The notes: generated by a model not told the origin, from the letters alone. DNA of 64,000 bases from Alligator mississippiensis (GCF_030867095.1 NC_081836.1:30516338-30580337); one strand, 5' to 3'. Positions 45,691 through 57,837 are shown, counted from the stretch's first letter. Numbers and translations are program-made.

Positions 45691-46917
45691 TGAGCCAAGT
45701 CATACATGACATCCCTTTAACCCTGATCCCTTTCCCAACTTTACCTCAGAGTCAGTCCCGTCTTGGTTACTTTTCTCCAGAGTGAAGAAAAGTTCCAGTA
45801 CACTCTCTTTTTGGCCTTGCACCCTCTATCAGAAAAGAGGTCCTTCTGAGTAGGCAGGATGGTCCTATGACTGGGGCACAATGCTGGGAGAAGTGCTGCT
45901 GATCTTCCTCACATCTCAGCTCCTGATTCAGTAGCTTTCTGTGCTAGACTGCTATCCCTGTTAATACACAACTGCTGCTGAATGCATTAACATCGCTAAA
46001 TGGGGTATGTTTTCCTGGAGCTTTATGCAACTCATATTATTGCTTGCTCTGAATTCCAGCACGACGTGTCTGCTAAGTAGCACCACTTCCCTGCTTACCC
46101 ACCTCTACAGACATTGATTATCCAAACAGACTTACACTTTCAGGCACTGGCACTTGTATCCCCAGTCTCACACCTACCTGCAGCTCCTCTGGAGCCGTGT
46201 AAACACAACTGAGTGTGATTATGCGACCATTGGAGCACATGGTCATTCCAAGACATTGCTGGGAACTTACGAATCATCAGCAAAAATCCTAGAAGCTCTT
46301 GTGCACTAGTACATCCTGACTAAACTCAGCCTGCTTCATCATTATCAATCTACCACCGTTATACCTGGACACTGGTACAGCTTTCTTGTGGCAGGTGCCT
46401 GCCTTGTCATGGAATAGTGTGTGCCAATACTGGTACTCTGCATGCATACTCAGTTCCATTTTGCATGCTCAGAACTGTGTCATGTATATTAGGATTGCTA
46501 GGGAGACAAACCTTTCTATCTTTATAGGAGTACTGAATTTCCACAGGCCCTGGATATGCACCAATGAACAAAGAGGTCTCTTTCTAAATGCTACTCTTGC
46601 CCTTCAGGCACATTTCTCATCCAATCCCATCTGCCTCTCTACAGTTCATCTTGTGGAGCCCTTGTGGCTGACTGAGGTCGTTATTTGTGCAAAACTCCAG
46701 ATTTCTTTCAGATCTCCCTGGAGTTGCTTGTGCAGGGGAAGAGCCATCTCTTGCGGTGAGTGTCCCATTTTGCAGGCTGATGCTGAGTGGGATGGGAAGA
46801 GGGTCCCAGCCTTACATTTAGTGTCAGCCCTTGTACAGGCACGTATACTTTCCCAATCTACGTGCCCACAGGCCAAATGTGGTCTATATTGTTTTTGCTA
46901 AGAGGTGAGACAATGGA
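45691..46917. other. Unassigned sequence
   Basis: An open frame of 171 codons (46386-46901, plus) has no domain I recognise. No repeat is named. Confidence 0.35.
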
Positions 46918-47022
46918 TTTGTATGGGATGGTTTGGATAGGGATGATCCTGCCTCTGTAGGGAGCTAGACTAGGTGATATCTGAGGTCCCTTTCAGCTTA
47001 GCTTCTCTATGTTTCTATGATG
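46918..47022 (+). mobile_element. CR1 3' tail, copy L
   Basis: gagctagactaggtgatatc, gaggtccctttcagctta and ctctatgtttctatgat mark a slightly more diverged CR1 3' UTR than copy K, 1.2 kb away in the same orientation. Confidence 0.88.
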
Positions 47023-49171
47023 TGGCCCAGCAAAAGGCCTGCAGGTTGGGTCCTTGCCAATTGCGCTTCATTATGTTAAATTCATTTTAATGTACTTAGG
47101 ATAAAACCTTTAACTCTGTCCTCCAGTGGGCAGGAGCAGTACCTTCTGTTTGTCAATCCCCAGGCGTGCTCAAGGCTCTCTATAAACAACAAAAGGAAAT
47201 ACAACATCAAAACAAAACCTGATGGGTCGTGTGTCCATTTAGCCACTTGTTTTGAATTAACTGACCACAGAGTTGCTACATATGTCACAATAGTTGATGT
47301 TGTTTCTTTAGTTCCCCTCTGGAGCCATGTGATTATAAGTTTAGAAGTCAGAAGTTTAGACTGTATTTTTGTTGGTTTCTGAAGGAAGTTTCTAACCGTC
47401 ATAACGGCAGGGATAAAGTTGGGCGCACATTCAAAACCCAGGCAGAACAAACAAAATCTAAACTGTGTTGACCTGGGGTTTTTTTTTTGAGTGGCATTAT
47501 TTTTAAGCCAATCTAATTATCTTTTTTAATGCTTGGGGTTGGTAATATGGTAAACCAGCTTCCTCCTTTTTGATGCTTTGATTCAGGTTCAATAACAACT
47601 GCTAGCATATGTTGTTAAGTCCTCGTTTCTGATTGCTGTACTAAGTCAAATGTTCATGCAACCAAAACAGCCATAGTTTTTAAAAGACCAAAGAGTCTTA
47701 TATGGCATAGGAATATCTAATATTCATTCCTGGAACACTCAAAACCCCTATGGCCCAACAGACTGTGCAACCCTTATTCCTATGGCAACCTACTCATGTC
47801 TGAATAAGGGCTCATCAAATGAGGCTTGCAGTAGTTGAGCTCCAGTTAATAATTTTGATAATTTAAAAAAAAATCCTGCTCCTTTCACTGCTCTATAACA
47901 ACTGCTCTTTTGGAGAAAAGGGAGAGATCAACAGTAATTTATATTGCCCTGTCTGATTACAGCTCTGAAACACCTAAAATCATATCAAAACAGTTCACCC
48001 TTTAAATGACCTGTGAAATGACAGATGCCATCAAAATAATTGTAATATTCACAAGCTGCCATAAAACACATCATTGTTTAAAAAAACAAGGACTGTAGGG
48101 ACAATGGAAAATATATCTTGGTGCTTAATAAATCTTAGTTGTACAGGATCTCTGAAATTTAACATGCTCAATAAACCCCTACAGTCTTCTTTCCACTGAT
48201 CTGCTCTTGGACACTGGATATTTTATGAAATAGGAAGGGGGAGAAACCAGCTCCACTGGTTGCATTTGGAACGCTGAAATGTGGAGCACAGAAGAGAATG
48301 AATCTAGGCCTGCAGGAGTGGTATTCTGCATTTTGCTCCCCAGAAAATCAGAGGCATTTTCAGCAGGCCTGGCTGTATAGGTTGTTTGTACTGTTTTGTG
48401 TGGATGGATTCAAGCAAGCATATTACTAATGCAATGGGTTGCCTCCCCACCCAGGAAATAGGTACAACATGAGTGAAAGGAAGGTACTGGCAGTACCAGC
48501 ATGATGCGTCTTGCAGCCAGTGCCTTGTTGTTGTTTGGAGCTGGAGCTAAAACCTTGGAAGCCCTTGGGAATGAGTCTGCCCTTGCCGGACCTGCCACTT
48601 AGGATTAAGCCAAGAGACATAACATCTGTTCATAGTGCAGTGCACTCAAAAGGCAGCTAAAGTAGAGAATCCAGTGTGAGGCGGCTCCTCTGATCAGAGC
48701 ATTTGAAAAGAGCTGTTCCTCAAGTACTGGCAGCAAATTGCAGGGAAAGCTGGGGGCATCAGTTTGATTTACCAAAGGAGGGCTGGGTCAGGAGGCAGTC
48801 ACATGTCTTGTCTGCCTCGGATTAGATGAGTCTCATTCTAGCTAAAAGCTGCAATGATTATCTAAGTGTTGGCTTGCAGGGAGGGGACCAGTGGAACAGC
48901 CGCAGCCAGACCCCTTTGGTGACGCATGGATTTGGAGCATGGAGACTAGTCGCATTACCCCAATTTAGTCAATTTCCAGGACTAAAGAAGAGGATAAGTG
49001 ACTTTGGGTTGGGAGATAATGTCCTACCTCAAGCCTACTGGGCGAGAACTCGAGCGTTTTGATGGGCTGTCTCTCATTTACTGGTAAGCATGGATGTTTG
49101 CAGAAGAGTTGGATATTGTACGTTTTAAATTCAGTTTTCCACTGAGAACTGGGTAGTACTCAGTAAGCCTC
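47023..49171. other. Unassigned AT-rich sequence, 2.1 kb
   Basis: A poly-T run lies near 47480. No gene or repeat family is recognised. Confidence 0.4.
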
Positions 49172-49234
49172 TGTGTGTGTGTGTGTGTGTGCGTGCGTGC
49201 GTGTGTGTGTGTGCGCGCACACGCACGCGTGTGC
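49172..49234. repeat. 63-nt alternating purine-pyrimidine tract (TG/CG)
   Basis: Every step alternates pyrimidine and purine. The tract starts as (TG)n, passes through gcgtgcgtgc, and ends gcgcgcacacgcacgcgtg. Such mixed TG/CG tracts are classic Z-DNA formers. Confidence 0.92.
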
Positions 49235-51120
49235 TGGGGGTGAGGTACCAATATCTGTCCATTATGGAGTATTGGAAGCCCCTCAAATTAAGATTGTAGA
49301 TGAGTTTCTAGTACAATAACTAGCATATTATTTCAAGCATGAGTAAGCACTAGGTGTGCCTGTGTGTGTGAGCGCCATATATGAGTATATGTATATATGA
49401 CTATATTTTTCTCTGTGAATTAATACATTAGTTACAAGAATCCTTTATTAACTTTATTTTTAGGAATGGCAGTTTATGAATTAGCTTTGCATAAAAAGAC
49501 CAGTGTGATCAATAGGATTTTTGTGACTTTGCATTTTACTCCATCCTAGACTGTTTTATATCTGCTAAGCTGGAGCAAGAGACTGTCTAATACTCTGAGA
49601 ATTGTATGACTCTAGCCACCTGTGGCAAGCCTCTGGCCAGTTATTTTACTCTGGATGACAATTGATGAGCTGCCTTGTGGACATCCATATGCAGTTAGAA
49701 AATTGATCGTGACATAAACCAGAGATGAAGGGTGGTGGGAGTGATGGGCTCTGTGGCTTAGCTACTGTTTATGAATAGTATCTTGGCATAAGGACCAGCG
49801 GGCATGAAAAAATGAGATTGGTAATACTGGCTCAATAGCAGATGTAAACTCCATATCCAAGTGCAATTGACAGTGCCTCATTATGGATGTGGTCCAAAGT
49901 CCAAGAAAGTGAATGAAAGACTCTTGGACTACAAGGTAGTATGGATGCTGGATTCTTGCTATTTTCTGTAATTTTCCTCTTAGGTAGGAACAATGTAGCT
50001 CCTCTCAGTAGTAATATAGGTACTGAAATATTATCTAGTGTTTTGCATACAGTAGGTTGGCTTCTCATCTGGAGAATGGTAACTTATACTAGCTGTAAAC
50101 TAGGCCAATCTCTAATTTAATTGTCACAGGCTGGTAAGCATTTTACCCAAACAATAGGGGCATAGAAGGGACTTGCCCAGAGCCACAGAAAGAGTAAGGA
50201 TCAGAATTGCATTTAGAACACAGGAATGGCCAGTCTGGTGCTTAAGCCACACACAGCGTGGGTGAGAAATCTTAAACTCTTAGTGCTTCTTTTCTGATGA
50301 AACCTGCATTGAAACATCAGAAAGGGAGAGAACAGGATCTTACCCATATGGAAATCAGTAGAAAGAAATGCCAGGAGCCAGAGTTGTGAGTAAGAACAAC
50401 TCTGGCTTCTGAAGGTGCATTCTTCTTGTAAGCAGATCGGTGTAGAGGAAAGTAGGATAACATCCAGTTATGTACACAGTACATAGATATAAATGTAGAT
50501 CATACTTTGGTGTCCTTGGCTGTCAACAGAAGTATGACTTGAATGCAACCAGCCTGGGTTCATATGACTATCCACTTTCCTGACTAATTATGGACTCAGT
50601 AGACTAGACCTAAAACTAGAGTGATCCAGTAGAAACTTAGTAACTCCAGTGTAACTATACTAGTTTTCCTTAGCAGAGGATCTGGCACCGTATTTCTGGT
50701 GCAAGAGACATGCAAGAAGCGGGTTTGATTGCTTTCAAGGGGTTTACTTAAAAAAAATAATCTTGAGTATTCTGAGCAAGGTTTTTTCTTCTCTTGGCTA
50801 GAAATCACATTTACTTACATATTTTAGTAATTCCATAACACTTCCTTATCTGTCTTATAGAGAAGAACCTAGTAAGGAGAGAGAAAACTTAAATATCTCC
50901 AGCAAGAACTTGTTTACTTTGTTGATTTTACACTTGAACCTTAAAGTAAAAGGAGAGAGTTGTATTATTTCTAATGTAATTCATTAACATCTTCCAGGAG
51001 GGCTAGAGAATGCTGTATGTCTACAATACCTGCCTTGTGTTCAGTTGCTTTTTAAAAAATGATCTCCTGTGACAAACCGTGCAAACCTAGAGGTGCTTTC
51101 ATAGGGTGGGGGAAGTTAAG
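49235..51120. other. Unassigned sequence
   Basis: Nothing is recognised except the MIR fragment at 50148-50225. Confidence 0.35.
50148..50225 (+). repeat. MIR-type SINE fragment
   Basis: gggacttgcccagagccaca followed by gtaaggatcagaattgcatt matches the middle of the MIR consensus (acttgcccaaggtcaca type) in plus orientation. Confidence 0.55.
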
Positions 51121-51171
51121 AATAGTGGTAATAAAACTATTACCACTATTACCACTATTACCACTATTCTC
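51121..51171. repeat. Hairpin plus 9-bp tandem repeat (attaccact)
   Basis: aatagtggtaata (51121-51133) pairs perfectly with tattaccactatt (51138-51150) over a 4-base aaac loop. The right arm continues into about four attaccact units. Confidence 0.85.
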
Positions 51172-51647
51172 CATGGTTGTGTTTGAGTGATGCTGTACTC
51201 ATGATGGTCCATGAGTTATGCGAGAGGCAAGGGTTTGTTTAAGTAATATCTTTTATTGGACTTGCCTCCTGCGTAGTTTTCTCTATGTCATTCTACAGAC
51301 TGAATGCCTGGAAGAGGTGCACCTTTGCCCTGCAGAGAGCTTTGCAATAATAAATGAAGTGTGATTAGTGTGCCTAGGACTAAGCAAAAATAAAAAATAT
51401 TAACTTCTTTTTCTTGATTTTGACTTCCTCCTGGTTCCAACTGAAGCACCTAAAACCATTCTGAGTGAATCTGGAGCCATCGCACTGGCTTTTGGGGTAT
51501 AACTTGTGTGATTGAGGATTTAACCCATTATTTTGAGCATGCCTAAATGTGGCAAGGTTTAAAGAAGGGTCTGTGGCTTACCTTAAGCCATTTCTAGTAT
51601 TTTCACATTATGAGGTGTTGCCTACATATCATCTACACATCAGGTAA
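51172..51647. other. Unassigned sequence with a dispersed-repeat fragment
   Basis: The bases 51228-51275 (taatatcttttattggactt) match in reverse the repeat near 38370-38490. The rest is unassigned. Confidence 0.35.
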
Positions 51648-53328
51648 AGGAGATTCATCATCTCACTGGCATCCATGATATGTGTGTTTTTTTCAATGCC
51701 ACCAAAGCCATCTATGGTTTGAGCACTCAGGTACCAACCCCCTTGAAACCTAAGAATGGAGGAGACCTGATCAAGGAAAGTGGAGGCATCAGCACCTGTC
51801 AGATGGAGCATTTTGAAGACCTCAATTGAGACTCTGTTGTTGACAGAGTGCAACACCCAGTCAGAGACGATCTTGAAATCCTTCTAGCCATTGACCAGGT
51901 GAGGAAAGCCATTAAGCAGATGAAGAATGACAAGGCATCTGGAACTGATGGAATCCTCACTGAAATCTTCAAGCAGGGGGGAGTGGCGCTCACATCACAG
52001 CTCCCTGCCCTCATCTTAAGGATCTGGAATGATGAGAAAATCCCAGATGACCTTAGGGATGCCATAATCATGGCAATCTTCAAGAAAAGAGACAGGTCTA
52101 ACTGTTGAAGTAACAGAAGGATCGCCTTGTTGTCCACCATAGGAAAGATCATTGCAAGAAACCTCCTAAACAGTCTCCTTCCACTGGCTGAAGAGCTCTT
52201 CCTGGAATCTCAGTGTGCACTTAGGGCATCAAGAAGCATAACTGAGATGATCTTTGCTGCTTGCCAGCCGCAGGAAAAATGCTGGGAACAACATAAACCT
52301 CTCTACATGGCCTTCCCTGACCTCACAAAAGTCTTTAACCCTGTCAGCTGAGAAGCACTGTGGAGGATCTTTCTGAAGTATGGATGTCCACTGAATCTGT
52401 CACCATTCTTTGCTTGCTCCATGACGGTATGTGAGCAGTGGTTCTCATTAATGGATCTATTACAGATCCCTTTGAGGTTAAGACAGGAGGTAAGCAAGGC
52501 TATGTCATCACTCCAACACTCTTCTCAATATTTCTTACTGTAATGTTACATCTGACAGCCACCAGACTTACAGGTGGAGTAGACAAAATGGATGGTAAGC
52601 TGTTTGATCTCAGCCACTTCTGAGCCAAAACCAAGACCACCCCAACCTCACTCATTGAGCTCCAGTATGCTGATGATGCTTGCTCGGAAGCAGACCTTCA
52701 GGCAATTGCTGATGTCTTTACCAAGGCATACGAGAAAATGGGACTGACACTTAACATTCAGAAGACTAGGGTCCTCCATTAACAAGCTCTTAATGAGCAG
52801 TCCTCAGATCTGTTAATTCAGATTTACAGTGAGACTCTGGAGACTGTTGAGTATTTCCAGTACCTCAGAAGCCAGCTCTCACAGAAGGTTGACATAAAAG
52901 AAATCCAACATCGCATTAAAAGTGCAAGTGCAGCCTTTAGATGCCAAAGGAAACAGGTGTTCAAAGATCACAACATCAGATCTGAAACCAAGCTCATGGT
53001 TTATCAAGCAGTTGTGATCCCCACCTTCCTGTATGGAACTGAGATGTGAACAATATACAGGAGACACCTCAAGTAGCTGGAGAAGTACCAACAACGCTGC
53101 CTATGGAAGATCCTTTGAATCTAGTGGGAAGACAGATGCACCAAAATGAGTGTCCTTTTGCAAGCAAAAACCACAAGCATTGAGGCAATGATCTTCTGAC
53201 ATCAAGTTCACTGGGCCAGCCATGCCATCTGGATATCTGACTCCAGACTCCCAAGCAAGTTTTGTTCTTCCTGCTTAGTCAAGTTTTAAAGAGGAGGGCA
53301 GAGAATGTGCTTCAAGGACATCATAGTT
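51648..53328 (+). mobile_element. Old RTE-like LINE, 5' portion (RT region), decayed
   Basis: Plus-strand non-LTR retrotransposon that is not CR1. Translated pieces in order: FFNATKAIYGLSTQVPTPLK; VRKAIKQMKNDKASGTDGI; DAIIMAIFKKRDRSNC; ALLSTIGKIIARNLLNSLLP; KPLYMAFPDLTKVFNPVS (the first palm motif, here DLTK); FEVKTGGKQGYVITPTLFS; ELQYADDACSEADLQAIAD with the aspartate pair; NIQKTRVLH. Stops near 52106, 52350 and 52621 and several frameshifts break it. The DKASGTDGI and YADDA forms separate it from CR1. I favour the RTE clade from general resemblance, not a search. CR1 copy H interrupts it at about 53328. Confidence 0.8.
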
Positions 53329-54880
53329 TCATAGTTAGTAGGGTCGGAAGGGACCTGAGCAGATCATCAAGTCCGACCCCCTGCCATGGCAGGAAAGAGT
53401 ACTGGGGTCAACAACCCTGGCGGGGTGTTCATCCAGCCTCCTCTTAAAGACCCCCAGGGTAGGAGCCAGCACCACTTCTCTTGGAAGTTGGTTCCAGATC
53501 CTACCTGCCCTGACAGTGAAGTAGCGCCTCCTGATGTCTAGCCTGAATGTACCCTCTGCCAGCTTGTGACCGTTATTTCTTGTCACTCCTGGTAGTGCTC
53601 GAGGGAAGAGGGACTCCCCCAATGCCTGCTGGTGCCCCCTGACTAGTTTGTAAACAGCCACTAGATCTCCCCTCAGCCTTCTCTTGTGGAGGCTGAACAG
53701 GTTCAGGTCCCTTAGCCTCTCCTTGTAAGACCTGCCCTGCTGCCCCCTGATCATGTGGGTGGGCCTCCTCTGAACCTTCTCAATGCTGTCCACATCCCTC
53801 CTGAAGCGCGGTGCCCAGAACTGGACACAGTACTCCAACTGTGGCCTGACCAGTGTTGCATAGAGGGGGAGGATCACCTCCTTGGACCTGCTCGAGATGC
53901 ATCTGTTGATGCATGACAAGGTGCAGTTGGCCTTCCTGACCGTGTCCCCACAGTGTCAGGTCCATGTTCATTTTGGCATCAATAATGACTCCAAGATCCT
54001 TTTCTGCCTCTGCACTGACGAGAAGGGAGTTCCCCAGCCTGTAGGTCTGCTGCTGGTTCTTCCTCCCCAGGTGCAGCACCTTGCACTTGTCAGTGTTGAA
54101 ACCCATCATGTTCTCATCTGCCCACCCCTGTAACCTGTCTAGGTCCAATTGCAGCCTATTCCTCCTTTCTAGCATGCCCACATCCCCCCACATCTTAGTG
54201 TCATCTGTGAATTTGAACAGGGTGCTTTTTACACCCCTGTCCAAGTTGCTGATGAAGATGTTGAACAGTGGGAGCCCAAGGACCAAGCCTTGGGGGACCT
54301 CACTGCCCACATCCCTCCAGGTTGAATAACACCCGTCCACCACCACTCTCTGGGTGCGGCCTTCCAGCCAACTAGTGACCCATCTAACTGTGTAGGTGTC
54401 GACGCCACTGTCCCCTAGTTTTTTAATGAGAATGGGGTGAGAGACAGTGTCAAAGGCCTTCCTAAAGTCCAGAAAGACTACGTCCACTGCTACCCCTGCA
54501 TCTAAGGATTTTGTGACCTGGTCATAGAAGGCCACAAGGTTGGTCTGACAGGACCTGCCTCTAATGAACCCGTCTTGGTTGCCCCTAAGCATAACCTCCC
54601 CTGCTGGCCCCTTGCAGACATGCTCCAGGATAATTCTCTAAAAAAGCTTACCCAGGACTGAGGTAAGACTGACTGGCCTATATTTTCCTGGGTCCTCCTT
54701 CCTCCCTTTTTTGAAAAATGGGAACCACATGGGCCCTTTTCCAGTCCTCTGGCACCACACCAGAGCACCACGAGTGCTCGTAAAACCATGCCAGGGGTCC
54801 CGCAATGACCTCTGCTAATTCCCTCAGCACTCTGGGGTGGAGATCATCAGGACCTGCTGATTTAAATATGTCCAGTCCCA
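53328..54880 (-). mobile_element. CR1 LINE copy H, inserted in the RTE-like LINE
   Basis: Minus-strand CR1 with tail agtttcatagttagtagggtc near 53329. Coding pieces: [33 protein letters not shown] and FTDDTKMWGD (54592-53780), then thumb and C-terminus RPQLEYCVQFWAPRF to GRIWNQLPREVV (53919-53335). Overlap of the two frames at 53780-53919 shows a frameshift. The FADD motif is FTDD. A 5' piece (FKSAGPDDLHPRVLR; 54881-54678) is out of frame with the rest. Closest to copy E. The RTE-like LINE resumes on the right at about 54882-54905. Confidence 0.92.
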
Positions 54881-54881
54881 A

Positions 54882-54920
54882 GCCAACTTGAAAAAATCCT
54901 CAAGGCCAACTTGAAAAAAT
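54882..54920. repeat. 23-bp-period duplication at the CR1 H junction
   Basis: gccaacttgaaaaaat occurs at 54882-54897 and 54905-54920, separated by cctcaag. The second copy belongs to the resumed RTE-like LINE. The first appears to be extra DNA at the CR1 5' junction. Confidence 0.75.
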
Positions 54921-55240
54921 GTAACATCAGCATCAACTCATGGGAGAGTATCACCCAGGACCACCCCAAATGGAGGAAGAGTCTGCTGAAGGGATCTCAG
55001 TACTTTGAAACCTTTTGACAACCACAGGAAAAGAAAAAGTGGGAGCAGCAGAAACAGTGTTTTGTAGACTAAATCAAGAATTGAGAGCCACCCACCCTGG
55101 ATAGAAACACGTGCCTGAGTTGCAACAGCGTCTGTTGATTTCAGATTGGCTTTGTCAACCATCTTTGGACCCACAGATAATCATGGAAGACAATCATTTT
55201 CAACTGTGAGGAATTGCTGATGAAACATCATCTGATTTAA
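54898..55240 (+). mobile_element. RTE-like LINE, 3' portion
   Basis: The reading resumes as LKANLKKCNISINSWESITQ and DHPKWRKSLLKGSQYF, typical of the C-terminus of this LINE type. Next comes a cysteine-histidine motif, CLSCNSVC then IGFVNHLWTH, resembling a C2H2 finger. Stops interrupt it. The piece ends near the gaattgctgatgaaacatc block, which recurs at 55663-55742. Confidence 0.7.
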
Positions 55241-55662
55241 TTTGCATAGAATTACAAATCAATACTGACAGAACCAAGAAGTTCACCCTCAATCTCTGAT
55301 CAAGATTTTGGATCCAAACTGAACCTATGAAGCAATTCTGTTTATACTACCACACGTGTTCAGCCCTACTGATGCACCAGAACAGTTCAGAGGAAAGCCA
55401 AGCTCACTCCAATACTCCCTGCATGACAGATGTGCTGGTTTCAGGTGGTCAGCTATCCTGACACTTTTATGAGCATTTCATCCAGAAAGTGAGCTCTTCA
55501 GGGCTGCAACCAGATGGCTAGTGAGATAGCACTTCCCTATCACTTCTATATTATGGCCCCACTCCACCACCGATTAAAAGATTAATTTGTTAGAGAGTCT
55601 GAATAAAAAATAAGTTAAACTGGCTCGGTTCCTCCATCTCCTGGTCACCCCTGGTCTACATC
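55241..55662. other. Unassigned sequence between two LINE-tail copies
   Basis: About 420 bp lying between direct copies of the RTE-like 3' tail. No named repeat is recognised. Confidence 0.4.
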
Positions 55663-55742
55663 AACCATCTTTGGACCCACACATAATCATGGAAAACAAT
55701 CATTTTCAACTGTGAGGAATTGCTGATGAGACATCATCTGCT
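55663..55742 (+). repeat. Second copy of the RTE-like 3' tail
   Basis: catctttggacccacacata, cttcaa-free spacer, then ttttcaactgtgaggaattg repeat the block at 55158-55233 with few differences. Offset is about 505 bp. Confidence 0.8.
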
Positions 55743-56414
55743 TCTGCTTCTGCTGTCACTTCTGGTGGGAACTGAACTAGTCTTAACTGTGGCAGTTTCC
55801 TTTGGGCTGATGATGGAACAGAGCATGGTAAAAAACAGATGCAGTAGTTAGGAACTGGCATGTCAGTAGCTTTGCGTTCTGTTCCTTATTTGGCATTTTG
55901 TTCTTGTGCCTTGCCCTGGGACCTTGGACATCTCATTTCTCTTTTCCATACATCAGTTTCCTTTGGAAACATCAGGTCCAATGCAAAGCCCACTGAAGTT
56001 ACTTGGTGGGCTTTGCATCAGGGGTGCTGTGAGGCATTAATTCATTAATGTTTACAGAGCATGGTGAGTTTTTCCAGAGGAAGGCTGCTATGGTGGCACA
56101 TGCCAGCTTTGAATAATAGTCATGAAAAAAGACAGCACAGGTATACAATTGTTCCTGGCCACTCTCTCTACCATGACAAGGATAAAGCACAGCTTGCATG
56201 CCTATCAAGTTGAAAAATGACTTACCCTAGCTGGATAGGTATTGGCAAAACTGGACCTCACCATGTTAGCATTAGTATGGTAGCATCTAGCGGGCACACT
56301 CATGGATCAGGGCCCACTGTACTAAGCACTGAACAACACAGAACAAACAGCCAGTTCCCATTCAAAGAGCTTTGAAACTCATTATTGTGATTAGAAGGCA
56401 AAAGACACCAGGTT
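55743..56414. other. Unassigned sequence
   Basis: Nothing is recognised. Confidence 0.4.
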
Positions 56415-57475
56415 GATGTAGACATGGGGTGAGTAATTATTTGGCCCCATGGGCCACATAAGGAGTTTTGGTGAGCTGTTACGGACCAGGTCAGCACTCC
56501 TTTCCCTGTCTGCACAACAGTTCACCAAAACTTCCTAAGTGGCTTTGCTCTGGACTTGGCTAGGCAGCTGGGATACGGCCATGGGCAGGAAGGGAGCAGC
56601 ATCTGGGAGTGGAGTGGATAAGTGGGGCCGGGATTGTGGGTTAGTGATCCTGCAAGGCCAGGGCCTGGGGCGTGGGGCAGAGCCATGACCTGCTGCCTAC
56701 ATGCCCCCGCAATGGGTGCTGGTTCTGCGGGCTGGGGTGTGCAGGGTGCAGATTACAACCAGCAGATTACTATCACTGCCCAGTGATCCCAGGGTCTCCT
56801 TGGAGACCAGCTGTGAGTCATGTGGGCAGGGTGCATGGACAGGATGGGGCCACAGGTGGATGGGGAGCTGTATCCACAGCTGGGTCTGGGAACTTGGGGC
56901 AGTGACAGCACAGGGCTGGGGCCCAGGGCAGAGCCATGATCTGCTTTCCACACGCCCCTGCCCATGGAACCCACACCCATTGCAAGGCTTTGTGGGCAGT
57001 AGATCATGGCTCTGCCTTGGCCTGGACTCTGGCCCCGCACTGTCACCGTCTCACAATCCCACTCCATGATCCTGGCCTCACCCTCCCATCCCACCCTAAG
57101 CACTGCTCCCTGTCTGCCCATAGCCCCATCCCATCCCATCCACCTGGCTGTGCACCCTACCAGTATGGGTTCTACCCCTGGCAGTGGGTGTGGGGCAGGT
57201 GGGTTGGGGCGCCTGGGTGTGGGGCTGGGTCCAGCAGTGGCAGCTGCCAAAAGAAGCTGCTGACACCAGGGTTGCCACAAAGTGAGTTCAGCTGCCGCAC
57301 TGCTCCAGCCCTGCCACGCACCTGGGGGCAGTGGGACTGGGTGCACGCACCACAGTCTGGGATGCCCTCTGCGCCTGGGCCAGGTAGGACTGAGTGACCC
57401 ACCATGGGCTGGACAAAATCCCTTGTTAGGCCGGATCTGGCCCATGAGCCTTATTTTGCTGACCCTTGATGTAGA
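56415..57475. mobile_element. GC-rich hAT-like element, 1045 bp, with internal fold-back
   Basis: The element is 56423-57467, flanked by gatgtaga on both sides (56415-56422 and 57468-57475, perfect). The ends are catggggtgagtaatta and the inverted tattttgctgaccctt. Next to each end lies a ggccc-catgggcc motif. The interior is GC-rich. It repeats gggcagagccatga twice (about 56681 and 56927) and inverted (about 57008), forming a hairpin around 56970. Open frames over this region (up to 230 codons) are GC-bias artefacts without domains. Confidence 0.82.
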
Positions 57476-57600
57476 CAGATAAGATGGGGGTGCACATGAA
57501 GAAAGGAAGGAAACATAAAGACGATACTGTCAGGCAACCAGTTACCTAACTTGCTAAGACAGTGGAGAGTTTGAGGGGAGACAATGTAGTGGCTTCTCAG

Positions 57601-57801
57601 ATTATTATTAGGGTTGCCAACCCTCACAGATTGGCTGGGAGTTTACTGGAATTGGCATAGATCTCCTGGTGACTATTGAAAGCAATCCAGGAGATTGATA
57701 TTGTGAACGAGTTGAACAGTACAATTAATGACATTATGTCATGCTGGAAAAAGAAATCTCCTGGAATAGCTTCAGTCAGAGTTGGCAACCCTAATTATTA
57801 T
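57601..57801. mobile_element. hAT-like MITE, 185 bp, ends tagggttgccaac
   Basis: The element is 57609-57793. The ends tagggttgccaaccct and the inverted agagttggcaaccctaare match well, and the flanks are attattat on both sides (57601-57608 and 57794-57801). The low complexity of the flank weakens the target-duplication argument slightly. The interior has paired ctcctgg-type and ccaggag motifs. Non-coding. Confidence 0.82.
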
Positions 57802-57837
57802 GGGGAGCTCTGCCTGAGCAGGAGAGGCATAGGTGGT

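Noticed and set aside
46386..46901. 171-codon plus-strand open frame as a host gene
   Set aside because: No domain, signal or conserved motif is visible; length alone is not enough.
56753..57445. 230-codon minus-strand frame and overlapping frames on both strands
   Set aside because: They fall in a GC-rich non-autonomous hAT-like element; many frames are open at once, as expected from base composition.
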